A stretch of DNA of 64,000 nt from DATKPE01 sp035524335 (GTDB lineage Bacteria > Bacteroidota > Ignavibacteria > UBA10030 > SZUA-254). The notes under the pieces were generated by a model. The model worked only from the letters and a program-made list of their open reading frames with translations. It was not told the origin of the DNA and ran no database searches. The DNA is taken from assembly GCA_035524335.1 (NCBI GenBank), contig DATKPE010000041.1:1-64000 (forward strand), in the 5' to 3' direction. The stretch's first letter is position 1, and every line of letters starts with the position of its first letter. Positions 30,938-39,580 of this stretch are shown piece by piece. The translations under genes were made by a program, and so were the position numbers.

Positions 30938-32124
30938 GCATGGCAGGCAGTACGTTCGGGTCACAGTTCCGGATCACCACGTTCGGTGAAAGTCACGGCA
31001 GGGCCGTCGGCGTCGTCATCGACGGGATCAGGCCGAATATTCCGATCTCCACCTCGGCCATACAGCACGAGCTGAACCGGCGGCGTCCCGGCCAGAGCCG
31101 GGTCACGACCCCGCGTTCCGAAGCGGACGAAGTGCAGATCCTGAGCGGCGTGTTCAACGGCAGAACGCTGGGGACGCCGATCTGTCTCCTGGTCTGGAAC
31201 ACAAATCAGAATCCCGGTGCGTATGCAAAGATACGGGATGTCTTCCGGCCGGGGCATGCGGGGTACACCTACCTCCGGAAATTCGGCATTCAGGATTACC
31301 GCGGGGGCGGCCGGTCGTCGGGCCGCGAAACGGCGGGAAGGGTTGCGGCGGGCGCGCTCGCAAAATCGATCCTGGCACGCCGCGGCATTGAGATCATCGC
31401 TCATACGAAGGAGGCCGCGGGGATTACCGCCCGCACGTTCAAGCCCGCAGAGATCGAGCGGAACATGATGCGCTGTGCGGATCCCGCCGCGGCGAAGAAA
31501 ATGGCCGCCCGGATCCTTCGCATTCAGCGCCAGGGCGACTCAGCCGGGGGAATCGTCGAAGCGATCGTCCGCCACTGCCCGCCGGGGCTCGGCGAGCCGG
31601 TGTTTGACAAGCTCGAGGCCGATCTCGCGAAGGCCCTCCTTTCGATTCCCGCGATCAAGGGATTCGAGATCGGTTCCGGTTTCGCCGCCGCCCGGATGAA
31701 GGGGAGCGAACACAACGACGAGTTTTACCGCGACCGGAAAAGCGGGGCCATCCGAACGCGGACCAACTTCGCCGGAGGGATCCTGGGCGGCATATCGACA
31801 GGCGAAGAGATCGTCGTCCGGGTCGCCGTAAAACCTCCTTCCTCCATCCCCAAATCGCAGACGACCATCGACATGAAGGGACGGCGGCGGAAGATATCGG
31901 TCACCGGCCGGCACGACCCGTGCCTCTGTCCGCGCGTTGTCCCGGTCGTGGAGTCGATGGTTGCCCTGGTCCTGGCGGACCATCTGATGCGGCAGTCGAT
32001 GATCGGATCCGGCGGCCGGGCACGAGGCCTCCGGGCGGAACTTGCGATGATCGACGACATGATCGGACTTCTGACCGCGGAAAAAAAAGAGGTCAGGGCC
32101 CGTCTCCGGGTTCAAAAGCGCTGA
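30934..32124 (+). CDS. aroC: Chorismate synthase
   Basis: FMN-dependent last step to chorismate; 396 residues. Signatures are TTFGESHGRAVGVVIDGIRP, RRRPGQSRVTTPRSEADEVQ, DYRGGGRSSGRETAGRVAAG, FEIGSGFAAARMKGSEHNDE, GGILGGISTGEEIVVRVAVK and the C-terminal GRHDPCLCPRVVPVVESM. The start ATG overlaps the aroA stop. It is the last gene of the operon, so chorismate made here feeds TrpE encoded at its head. Confidence 0.96.
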   Translation: MSMAGSTFGSQFRITTFGESHGRAVGVVIDGIRPNIPISTSAIQHELNRRRPGQSRVTTPRSEADEVQILSGVFNGRTLGTPICLLVWNTNQNPGAYAKIRDVFRPGHAGYTYLRKFGIQDYRGGGRSSGRETAGRVAAGALAKSILARRGIEIIAHTKEAAGITARTFKPAEIERNMMRCADPAAAKKMAARILRIQRQGDSAGGIVEAIVRHCPPGLGEPVFDKLEADLAKALLSIPAIKGFEIGSGFAAARMKGSEHNDEFYRDRKSGAIRTRTNFAGGILGGISTGEEIVVRVAVKPPSSIPKSQTTIDMKGRRRKISVTGRHDPCLCPRVVPVVESMVALVLADHLMRQSMIGSGGRARGLRAELAMIDDMIGLLTAEKKEVRARLRVQKR

Positions 32125-32233
32125 CCGGCGGATCATCCATCCGGACTCTCATCCCCACGTACCTCTTCCCCGTTCCGGTCCCGCGGAGGTTCAAATCCAC
32201 TTCATTTCTCCGGAAATCCGGATCTCGGCGGTA

Positions 32234-32262
32234 TTGACATTAACTGAAAATTATCCGATACT
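32234..32262 (+). promoter_or_regulatory. Predicted promoter of the first T9SS secreted protein
   Basis: Perfect TTGACA (32234-32239), a 17-base AT-rich spacer and GATACT (32257-32262, 4 of 6 matches). It lies about 55 bases before the chosen start, in the only AT-rich stretch of the neighbourhood. Confidence 0.6.
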
Positions 32263-32315
32263 ATCAGTAAATTCGTCAATTATAACCTTTTTCCATCATG
32301 TCTGAAAGGAATCAC

Positions 32316-35300
32316 ATGAGGAGATTGTTCTTATTTTTGTTCTTTTGCGCTTCTTTCGCCTATCCTCAAACCCGCCTGCTGGTCAATAAAAACGGACAGG
32401 TAATCCCGATTCACCCGGGAGAAAGCGCGCTCTCCGTGATCAAACGGAGTCAGCCGGCAACGATCAATTCGACCTGCGGAACCCAGGAGTTCGGTTATTA
32501 TCCTCCGAAATATTCCTCAGACGGCGCCCAGTACGGTCTGCACGATGACATACTCGCCATGTGGTTCGAGGCACCGACGAGCGGTACGATCGATACCGTG
32601 TTTTGGTACCAGAACACGATCTGTCCCAGCGACTCGCTGTTCAAGAACATCAACGTGCGGATGTTCAACTCGAACATCTACACAGGTCACGGTCCGGGAT
32701 GGGGCGGATATCCGGCCCCCCAGGGGGCGCCGGACGTCACCTGTTGGGGCTATTTCCCGAACACCTCCGATCCCGAAAACGGGATCGCCGCCTTCCCCGA
32801 GGATGCGAGCGGCCCGTGGGTATCGACGGTCGACTCGTTCAGGCATGTCCCGATTCAATCCTATCCGCCGATGGGGACCAATCTGTGGGGACTGGCAGGG
32901 GTTCCGATGCATGCCTCGCCGGCCGATCCGGGAAACGCCGGGAAGGTGAATTTCATTCCGCTCGATCTGCTGGCCGTCCCGACGGTCAATACGGGCGATC
33001 CCTTCTTCATTACGCTCAAGCTGAACGGAAGCGCGTCCGACCCCTGCAACGCGACGGACAACATGTCGTTCGTGTACAGCAATGAAACCGACACGCTTGC
33101 GACGCACGACTGGAAGTATTATGAATTCGCCGTGCCGCCGACCATTCCGTGCAAGGGATGGGTTGCGCGGGGATCGTGGAATCTGCTCTTCTGGTACGTG
33201 ATGACCCCAACGGCGAATACGCCGCCGATCATCTCGTCGGTCGACCTCATCCGCACAACGACCGAAACCATACCGCAATCGTTCACGGCGACGATTTACG
33301 ACTGCGATGCGTCGGTTCCTGCCCGCGCTGGTGTCGCGCACGCCTATTTCCGGTATCGTCTCAACGGCACCGGATCCTGGAACAATATCGATATGTCGAA
33401 TCTGATCGGCGACCTCTTTGAGGGAACGATCCCGTCCCAGTCGCCGTTCACATCGGTGGAATACAAGGTCGTGGCGGTCGATTCCGCCGGTCTTGCGGAT
33501 TCCTCCGGCACCTATTCGTACAAGGTCGTGTCGCTGGAATCTGCCGGCTGGTACCGCATCGATACCACAACCGCCTGTACTCCCGCCGCCATCGGTTCGA
33601 TCGGCACGGCGATCGACACCTCGCGGTGGTTCCTCGACCCGCGTGCGTATGCCCAGACCACGACCCCCCACCGGGGCGACGACGGGACTGCGGGACCGTT
33701 TGCGATCTCGAACGGATTTGTTTTCTACGGCGATACGATGCACTACGCCTGGGTCGGTGTGGACGGCGCCATCGCGCTCTCAAAGACGGCTACCGACACC
33801 ATCGATGTCAACAGCAACGGATTTGCCACCGACGGCTGGGATTTCCCCTACGCCCAGCACCACAACCGGGCCGACACGCTCCACAGCGGCGATATCCCGA
33901 AAGCCTTCATCGCGCCATTCTGGGCCGACTGGATCGTCAAGCAGGATTCACCGATCGCGACGTTCGGACATATCAGAACGTACGACGACTCGACCAAATT
34001 CGTCACCGAGTGGGATTCTCTCGGCGCCTTCTTCACCGCCGGAGCTGAATCGGATATCGACCGGTTCAGGGTCGTGCTGAACAAGACCTTCAACACGATC
34101 GAGTTCCAGTACGATGAGATCGGTTCTGCGAACCTGGATACGGCCAACCTTACCGGTATCCAGTCCGATTCGAATTATCACCCCGTGGCGGCACCCGGCT
34201 ATCCCCCCTATAATTTCTACAACAAGGACGGATACCCGGTCGAGACCCATCTCCACAACGGGCTCTGTATCCACTATGTTCCCGTTGCGGCATCGCTCCT
34301 GAGTTCGGACGGGTGGAACCTGCTCTCCATGCCCTCCACCTATTCCGACATGAGTGCGGCGTATATGCTTCCCACTGCGATCGGCTCGATCTTCATTTAC
34401 AATTCCGGGTATATACCGATCACCACCCTCACACCGGGGCAGGGATTCTGGGCGAAGCTGTCAGCGGGCGAGGTGGACGCCCTCGGGAAGGGGCTGGCGA
34501 CCCTCGATATCCCCGTTGCGGCCGGATGGAACATGGTCGGTTCGATCGGATGTCCCGTCCCTGTTCTCAACATCATCGCCGACGGATCGACCGGCATCAC
34601 CTCGACGACGCCGTTCTTCTCGTACTCCTCCGGGTATGCGGTCGCGTCCGTCATCTCGCCGCTCTACGGCTACTGGGTCCGCGCCACCGGCCCGGGGTAC
34701 ATTCATCTGAGCTGTTCGGCCGCCGACAAATCGACGGGCAGGCCGTACGAGCTCGCCGGCATGTCGAAAATCACGATCTCCGACCGCGCGAAGAATTCAC
34801 AGACGCTCTACCTCGGATCGGGAAATGTCCAGGCGGATAAATACACCCTTCCGCCTCCGGCGCCGGACGGTTCGTTCGACGTCCGCTTCACGAGCGGAAG
34901 CATGGTCGCCGTCTATCCGGAGGATTTCGACGCTTCGCAGAGATTCGACTATCCGATCCAGATCACGGCGACGCACTACCCGCTCACGCTGAAGTGGGAG
35001 AAGGCGGGCACGGATAACCTCCTTCAGGGAACCGTTGTGGTGAAAAGCGATGCCGGACGGATCATCGGCATGCTCACCGGCGGCGGCAAGCTGACGCTGA
35101 CGGATGCCTCGGTGCGGCGCGTCATCCTGTCGGTCTCGCCGGGAACCGCTCTCCCCCGGGTGTTCGCGCTCGGCCGGAATTATCCGAATCCGTTCAATCC
35201 GACGACGCAGTTCACGGTCGAAATGCCCCGCCAGGGGGACGTGGACGTCAGCATCTACGACGTCCTGGGCCGGAAACTAGCGACGCTGCTGTCGGGTTCT

Positions 35301-35441
35301 CAGCCCGCCGGGTATCACACGCTTGAGTGGGACTCGCGGGACGGCTCGGGATTCGCTGTCGCATCGGGCATTTATTTCATCCGGATGAGCGTTCCCTCAG
35401 AGCAGTTCGTCGCGACACAGAAGGTCATGCTCCTCAAGTAA
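32316..35441 (+). CDS. Large secreted protein with type IX secretion C-terminal sorting domain
   Basis: About 1041 residues. A start at 32316 (MRRLFLFLFFCASFAYPQ) is preferred over an ATG six codons earlier because AAGGA precedes it; a signal peptide follows. The body has beta-rich segments, including an Ig-like part (VDLIRTTTETIPQSFTATIY) and a nidogen-like stretch (GDTMHYAWVGVDGAIALSK, KAFIAPFWADW, FRVVLNKTFNTIEFQYDEIG). The last 95 residues or so contain NYPNPFNPTTQF, VSIYDVLGRKLATLL, SGIYFIRM and TQKVMLLK, the type A sorting domain cleaved during T9SS export. The product is therefore expected on the cell surface or outside the cell. Function unknown; no catalytic motif found. Confidence 0.88.
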   Translation: MRRLFLFLFFCASFAYPQTRLLVNKNGQVIPIHPGESALSVIKRSQPATINSTCGTQEFGYYPPKYSSDGAQYGLHDDILAMWFEAPTSGTIDTVFWYQNTICPSDSLFKNINVRMFNSNIYTGHGPGWGGYPAPQGAPDVTCWGYFPNTSDPENGIAAFPEDASGPWVSTVDSFRHVPIQSYPPMGTNLWGLAGVPMHASPADPGNAGKVNFIPLDLLAVPTVNTGDPFFITLKLNGSASDPCNATDNMSFVYSNETDTLATHDWKYYEFAVPPTIPCKGWVARGSWNLLFWYVMTPTANTPPIISSVDLIRTTTETIPQSFTATIYDCDASVPARAGVAHAYFRYRLNGTGSWNNIDMSNLIGDLFEGTIPSQSPFTSVEYKVVAVDSAGLADSSGTYSYKVVSLESAGWYRIDTTTACTPAAIGSIGTAIDTSRWFLDPRAYAQTTTPHRGDDGTAGPFAISNGFVFYGDTMHYAWVGVDGAIALSKTATDTIDVNSNGFATDGWDFPYAQHHNRADTLHSGDIPKAFIAPFWADWIVKQDSPIATFGHIRTYDDSTKFVTEWDSLGAFFTAGAESDIDRFRVVLNKTFNTIEFQYDEIGSANLDTANLTGIQSDSNYHPVAAPGYPPYNFYNKDGYPVETHLHNGLCIHYVPVAASLLSSDGWNLLSMPSTYSDMSAAYMLPTAIGSIFIYNSGYIPITTLTPGQGFWAKLSAGEVDALGKGLATLDIPVAAGWNMVGSIGCPVPVLNIIADGSTGITSTTPFFSYSSGYAVASVISPLYGYWVRATGPGYIHLSCSAADKSTGRPYELAGMSKITISDRAKNSQTLYLGSGNVQADKYTLPPPAPDGSFDVRFTSGSMVAVYPEDFDASQRFDYPIQITATHYPLTLKWEKAGTDNLLQGTVVVKSDAGRIIGMLTGGGKLTLTDASVRRVILSVSPGTALPRVFALGRNYPNPFNPTTQFTVEMPRQGDVDVSIYDVLGRKLATLLSGSQPAGYHTLEWDSRDGSGFAVASGIYFIRMSVPSEQFVATQKVMLLK

Positions 35442-35465
35442 GGAACGGAAATAGAATCGTCAGGG

Positions 35466-35499
35466 GCCCGGGCGGTCAATACCGTCCGGGCTTTTATTT
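35466..35499 (+). terminator. Intrinsic terminator after the first T9SS protein
   Basis: Arms GCCCGGGCGG (35466-35475) and CCGTCCGGGC (35482-35491), one G-U pair, 6-base loop, followed by TTTTATTT. It lies 25 bases after the stop codon and upstream of dus. Confidence 0.85.
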
Positions 35500-35533
35500 G
35501 GAAGAATCCATATTTTTGAATAGTTTAGAGACG

Positions 35534-36547
35534 ATGCGCATCGGAAACATCGATATCGACAAACCGGTCATTCTCGCTCCCATGGAGGACGTGACCGACA
35601 TTTCGTTCCGGCTCGTCTGCAAAGAGCTGGGAGCCGATATCATGTATACCGAATTTGTCAATTCTGAAGGCCTGATCCGGGCATCACGCAAAACAATGCG
35701 GAAAATGATGTTCCTCGAAGAGGAACGGCCGTTCGGAATTCAGCTTTACGGCGGGGCCGAGCAATCGATGGAAACCGCGGCCGGGATGGCCGGAGAGCTC
35801 CGGCCCGATCTGATCGACATCAACTGCGGCTGTTGGGTCAAGAAGATCGCAGGACGAGGGGAAGGGGCTGGCCTTCTGCGGGATCTTCCGAAAATGGAGC
35901 GTATCATCCGCACGGTGATCGGAGCTGTCCGGGTGCCTGTCACGGTGAAAACGCGGCTCGGCTGGGATGCCTCCTCCATACGGATCACCGAAGTGGCCCG
36001 GATGGTGGAGCAGACAGGCGCAGCGGCGCTCACGATCCACTGCCGCACGCGGGCCCAGGGGCACAAGGGGGAACCGGAATACCGCTGGATCGAGCCGGTC
36101 AAGTCGGCCGTCGGCATCCCGATCATCGTCAACGGCGGCATCGATTCAGCGGAGAAGGCCCGGACGGTTTTTGCAGAGACCGGTTGTGACGGAGTCATGA
36201 TCGCGCAGGCGGCAATAACGAATCCCTGGATCTTCGGAGAAGTGCACCATCTGCTGCGCACCGGCAGGCTGAAACCGGAGCCCGATTTTGCGGAGCGGGT
36301 GCGGGTGATGCGCAGGCATCTCACCCTCTCGGTCGAGTACAAGGGTGAACAGCGGGCAGTGCTCGAGTTCCGCAAGCACTACAGCGGGTATCTCCGGAAC
36401 TATCACAATATCGGCCAGCTCCGGAGCAGGCTGATGCAATTCACCGAGCTCGCCCCCATACTCGAGATCATAGACAATCTGGAAGAACCCGCGCCGGTCT
36501 CCCCGGCCGCGGACAGAATGCAGACCGCCGGCGTACCGATCGCCTGA
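35534..36547 (+). CDS. dus: tRNA-dihydrouridine synthase
   Basis: FMN enzyme reducing uridines in the tRNA D-loop; 337 residues. It opens PVILAPMEDVTDISFRLVCK, with YTEFVNSEGLI, GIQLYGGAEQSMETAA and DINCGCWVKKIAGRGEGAGL. The catalytic Cys is in GC, where the common following Pro is Trp. Then come VTVKTRLGWD, LTIHCRTRAQGHKGEP, IPIIVNGGIDSAEKA, GVMIAQAAITNPWIF and the C-terminal helical RNA-binding part HYSGYLRNYHNIGQLRSRLM. The start at 35534 (MRIGNIDIDKP) follows the terminator. Confidence 0.92.
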   Translation: MRIGNIDIDKPVILAPMEDVTDISFRLVCKELGADIMYTEFVNSEGLIRASRKTMRKMMFLEEERPFGIQLYGGAEQSMETAAGMAGELRPDLIDINCGCWVKKIAGRGEGAGLLRDLPKMERIIRTVIGAVRVPVTVKTRLGWDASSIRITEVARMVEQTGAAALTIHCRTRAQGHKGEPEYRWIEPVKSAVGIPIIVNGGIDSAEKARTVFAETGCDGVMIAQAAITNPWIFGEVHHLLRTGRLKPEPDFAERVRVMRRHLTLSVEYKGEQRAVLEFRKHYSGYLRNYHNIGQLRSRLMQFTELAPILEIIDNLEEPAPVSPAADRMQTAGVPIA

Positions 36548-36574
36548 ATCGCCGCCTGCGCGAGGTATATCCCT

Positions 36575-38317
36575 ATGCCGATATCCAACGCCGACATAGC
36601 AGAGGTACTCGAGGAAATCGGGACGCTTCTGGAGCTGAAGGGTGAAAACGTCTTCAAATCCCGCGCGTTTCACGCCGCAGCCCGGATGCTCGGAAGCTCC
36701 ACGGCGGATCTCCGCCGGCACGCCGACGAAAACAGTCTCACCAGCATACAGGGAATCGGCAAGGGAATCGCCGACATCATCACCGATCTCGTGCGGAACG
36801 GCACATCGTCCGTGCACAGGGAGCTCCGGAAGTCCGTTCCCCCCGGCGTGCTCGACATGCTGAAAGTTCCCGGGCTCGGACCAAAGCGTGTCAGACAGCT
36901 CTACGAATCGGTCGGGATCAAAAGCACGGCAGAACTCCGGGACGCGGCGGAACAGCACCGGCTCGCAGGGATTCCCGGATTCGGCGAAAAAACCGAACAG
37001 AACATCCTGAGTTCCCTCGACCGGCTTGAAAAATACGCAGACAGGTTTCTGATCTCCTCCGCCGCGCCGGTGGCCGGGGCCCTTCTCTCGCTCCTGAAGG
37101 AAATCCCCGGCGTCCGGAGGGCAGAAATCGCAGGCAGTCTCCGCCGGCGGAAGGAAATCATCGGCGACATCGACATCCTGATCTCCTGCGCGCCCTCCGC
37201 CGCCTCCGCCGTCATGAAGCGGTTCACGGAGGCTCCGGGGGTGGACCGCATTGTGGCGCACGGAAAAACCAAATCCTCCGTCCTCCTTGCCGGCGGGATC
37301 CCGTGCGACCTGCGGATCGTCCGGGATTCGGAATTTCCCTTCGCCCTCGCCTACTTCACCGGAAGCAAGGAGCATAATGTCGCCGTGCGAAGCCGCGCAA
37401 AGGATTTTGGCTGGAGCCTGAACGAATACGCGTTCACACCCGCCGGCAAGGGGAAGCGGAAGGCGCCCCCGCGCTGTCGCGAAGAGGGCGATATCTATCG
37501 GGCGCTCGGCCTGAGCGAGATCCCCCCCGAACTGCGTGAACAGACGGGCGAACTCGAGGCGGCGGAACGAGGCAGTCTCCCCCGGCTTATACAGGAGGCC
37601 GACCTTCGCGGGACATTTCACTGCCACACGACCGCGAGCGACGGCAGGGACACGCTTGAAGCGATGGCCGAAGCCGCCCACCAGCTCGGCTGGGACTATC
37701 TCGGCATAGCGGACCACAGCAAAGTCGCGGCCTATGCAAACGGTCTGACCCCTGACCGGGTGAAACTTCAGCACCGGGAAATCGATATACTCAATGCCCG
37801 CTCCCGGGGATTCCGGATCTTCAAGGGAACGGAAGCCGATATCCTTTCCGACGGCACGCTCGACTGGAGCGAATCGATGCTGGAACGGTTCGAGTACGTC
37901 GTGGCCTCGATCCATTCAAAATTCACGATGTCGGAACAGGAAGCGACCCGCAGGATCATCCGGGCAATCAAAAACAGGCATGTGACGATGCTCGGTCACC
38001 CCACGGGACGTCTTCTGCTCCAGCGCGACGGCTACCCCGTGAACATGAAGGAGATCATCGACGCGGCGGCCGACTTCGGCACGATGATCGAAATCAACGC
38101 CGACCCGCACCGCCTCGATCTCGACTGGCGCTGGTGCAGATACGCCGCCGAAAAGGGGGTCCTGCTCAGCATCAATCCCGACGCGCACAGCACCGCGGGG
38201 CTGAAAAATGTCTCGTACGGCATCGGCGTCGCCCGCAAAGGCTGGCTGGAAGCAGGACACGTTTTCAATACGCACAGCCTGAAGGCTGTCTGCGCACAGT
38301 TATCCATCAACAGCTGA
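36575..38317 (+). CDS. polX: DNA polymerase X family protein with PHP domain
   Basis: 580-residue repair polymerase. Residues 1 to about 315 form the Pol-beta-like part. It has helix-hairpin-helix motifs (IQGIGKGIADII, VPGLGPKRVRQLY, IPGFGEKTEQNIL), the catalytic nucleotidyl-transfer site GSLRRRKEIIGDIDIL with D198/D200 and a third Asp at D245, and YFTGSKEHNVAVRSRAKDFG. From about 340 a PHP phosphoesterase domain follows: FHCHTTASDG (H349/H351), YLGIADHSK, GTEADIL, VASIHSKF, MLGHPTGR and INPDAHS. The metal ligands look intact, fitting the 3'-5' exonuclease of bacterial PolX. A role in base excision repair is family knowledge; nth lies two genes downstream. Confidence 0.94.
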   Translation: MPISNADIAEVLEEIGTLLELKGENVFKSRAFHAAARMLGSSTADLRRHADENSLTSIQGIGKGIADIITDLVRNGTSSVHRELRKSVPPGVLDMLKVPGLGPKRVRQLYESVGIKSTAELRDAAEQHRLAGIPGFGEKTEQNILSSLDRLEKYADRFLISSAAPVAGALLSLLKEIPGVRRAEIAGSLRRRKEIIGDIDILISCAPSAASAVMKRFTEAPGVDRIVAHGKTKSSVLLAGGIPCDLRIVRDSEFPFALAYFTGSKEHNVAVRSRAKDFGWSLNEYAFTPAGKGKRKAPPRCREEGDIYRALGLSEIPPELREQTGELEAAERGSLPRLIQEADLRGTFHCHTTASDGRDTLEAMAEAAHQLGWDYLGIADHSKVAAYANGLTPDRVKLQHREIDILNARSRGFRIFKGTEADILSDGTLDWSESMLERFEYVVASIHSKFTMSEQEATRRIIRAIKNRHVTMLGHPTGRLLLQRDGYPVNMKEIIDAAADFGTMIEINADPHRLDLDWRWCRYAAEKGVLLSINPDAHSTAGLKNVSYGIGVARKGWLEAGHVFNTHSLKAVCAQLSINS

Positions 38318-38328
38318 CGGACCTGACA

Positions 38329-38910
38329 ATGCGAAACATCACCTGGGGAATCGCCCTCCTCATCCTGGGCCTCCTCCTGCTTCTCGACAATCTCGGTATC
38401 GCCGACTTCGGCGATATGGTGGGGAAATTCTGGCCGCTGATCATCATCGCCGTCGGCATCATGATCCTCACCCGCCGCGGGCGGCATGGCGGCACACCGT
38501 CATCCCCCGCCGGGCCCCTCCCCTCCATCAACGGCGACATCGTGGACGAATCGTTCGTCTTCGAAAACCTCTACCGGAAGATCACCTCCTCCTCCTTCAA
38601 GGGGGGATCGATATCGACCATCTTCGGCAATGCCTTCATCGATCTCTCCGGAACAACACCCGCCGAGGGGGAGTACATTCTGCGGCATCACTCCGTCTTC
38701 GGCGACAGCACCATTCTCCTCGCCCCGCAGGCTCCGGTGGCGGTTCAGGCCAGCACGATCGCCGGTCATTTCCGGATCCTCGGCCAGCAGCGCGGGGGAT
38801 TCGGATCCGATATGCGGGTCGTTTCCCCGACGTACGCCGGCTCGGCGAACCGGCTGACCCTCGTCATCACCAAGGTATTCGGCAACGTCATCGTGGAACA
38901 GGCAAGCTGA
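38329..38910 (+). CDS. LiaF/LiaI-like membrane protein
   Basis: 193 residues. Two N-terminal helices (NITWGIALLILGLLLLLDNL and FWPLIIIAVGIMILTRRG) are followed by a beta-rich soluble domain with FKGGSISTIFGNAFIDLSGT, ILRHHSVFGDSTILLAPQAP and ITKVFGNVIVEQ. This is the layout of the cell-wall-active antibiotic response family (LiaF, DUF2154 C-domain). In Firmicutes such proteins modulate a cell-envelope stress two-component system, but no such system is nearby here. It sits between polX (11-base gap) and nth (4-base gap). Confidence 0.8.
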   Translation: MRNITWGIALLILGLLLLLDNLGIADFGDMVGKFWPLIIIAVGIMILTRRGRHGGTPSSPAGPLPSINGDIVDESFVFENLYRKITSSSFKGGSISTIFGNAFIDLSGTTPAEGEYILRHHSVFGDSTILLAPQAPVAVQASTIAGHFRILGQQRGGFGSDMRVVSPTYAGSANRLTLVITKVFGNVIVEQAS

Positions 38911-38914
38911 GGAT

Positions 38915-39577
38915 ATGAAACGCACGAAGGAAACCGACGTACAGCGGCGGCGGAGGACCGGCAAGATCATCTCCCGCCTCAGGAAGGTCCATCCGGAAGC
39001 GGCCACCGCGCTCGACTTCCGGACACCGCTCGAACTGCTGATTGCCACGATCCTCTCCGCCCAATGCACGGACGAGCGCGTCAACATTGTGACGAAAAAA
39101 CTCTTTGCGGAATACCGGTCCGCGGAAGAATATGCCGGGACGGACAGCCGGAAACTGGAGGGGATCATCCGTTCCACGGGGTTCTACCGCGCGAAGGCCC
39201 GGAACATCATCGGCTGCTGCCGTGGTCTGGTGGAACGGTTCGAAGGGAATGTCCCCGACCGCATGGAAGATCTGGTCGCACTCCCGGGAGTCGGACGAAA
39301 AACGGCGAACGTGGTCCTCGGAAATGCGTTCGGAAAAGCCGAAGGGATTGTCGTCGATACACATGTGCGGCGGATCGCCAACCGGCTCGGGCTCACCGGG
39401 CACGACGATCCGGAAAAAATCGAAACCGATCTTATGGAACTGGTGCCGCGGAAGGATTGGATTGAATTTCCGCACCTCCTGATCTGGCACGGCAGGAAGA
39501 TCTGCAAAGCCCGCTCGCCGCTGTGCGCGACATGCCCGGTGGCGGCCGACTGCCCCTCGGCCGGATCGGCAGGCTGA
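38915..39577 (+). CDS. nth: Endonuclease III
   Basis: DNA glycosylase/AP lyase for oxidised pyrimidines; 220 residues. ELLIATILSAQCTDERVN is the family opening; the helix-hairpin-helix with the catalytic Lys is LPGVGRKTANVVLG; the catalytic Asp is in VDTHVRRIANRLGL. The 4Fe-4S cluster ligands follow as C-x6-C-x2-C-x5-C in CKARSPLCATCPVAADC. Four bases after the LiaF-like gene; it ends 3 bases before the convergent mutase gene. Confidence 0.95.
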   Translation: MKRTKETDVQRRRRTGKIISRLRKVHPEAATALDFRTPLELLIATILSAQCTDERVNIVTKKLFAEYRSAEEYAGTDSRKLEGIIRSTGFYRAKARNIIGCCRGLVERFEGNVPDRMEDLVALPGVGRKTANVVLGNAFGKAEGIVVDTHVRRIANRLGLTGHDDPEKIETDLMELVPRKDWIEFPHLLIWHGRKICKARSPLCATCPVAADCPSAGSAG

Positions 39578-39580
39578 GCG

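Noticed and set aside
36146..37915. 589-codon minus-strand frame over dus and polX
   Set aside because: Antisense shadow of two well-supported genes; composition is non-protein-like and no motif was found.
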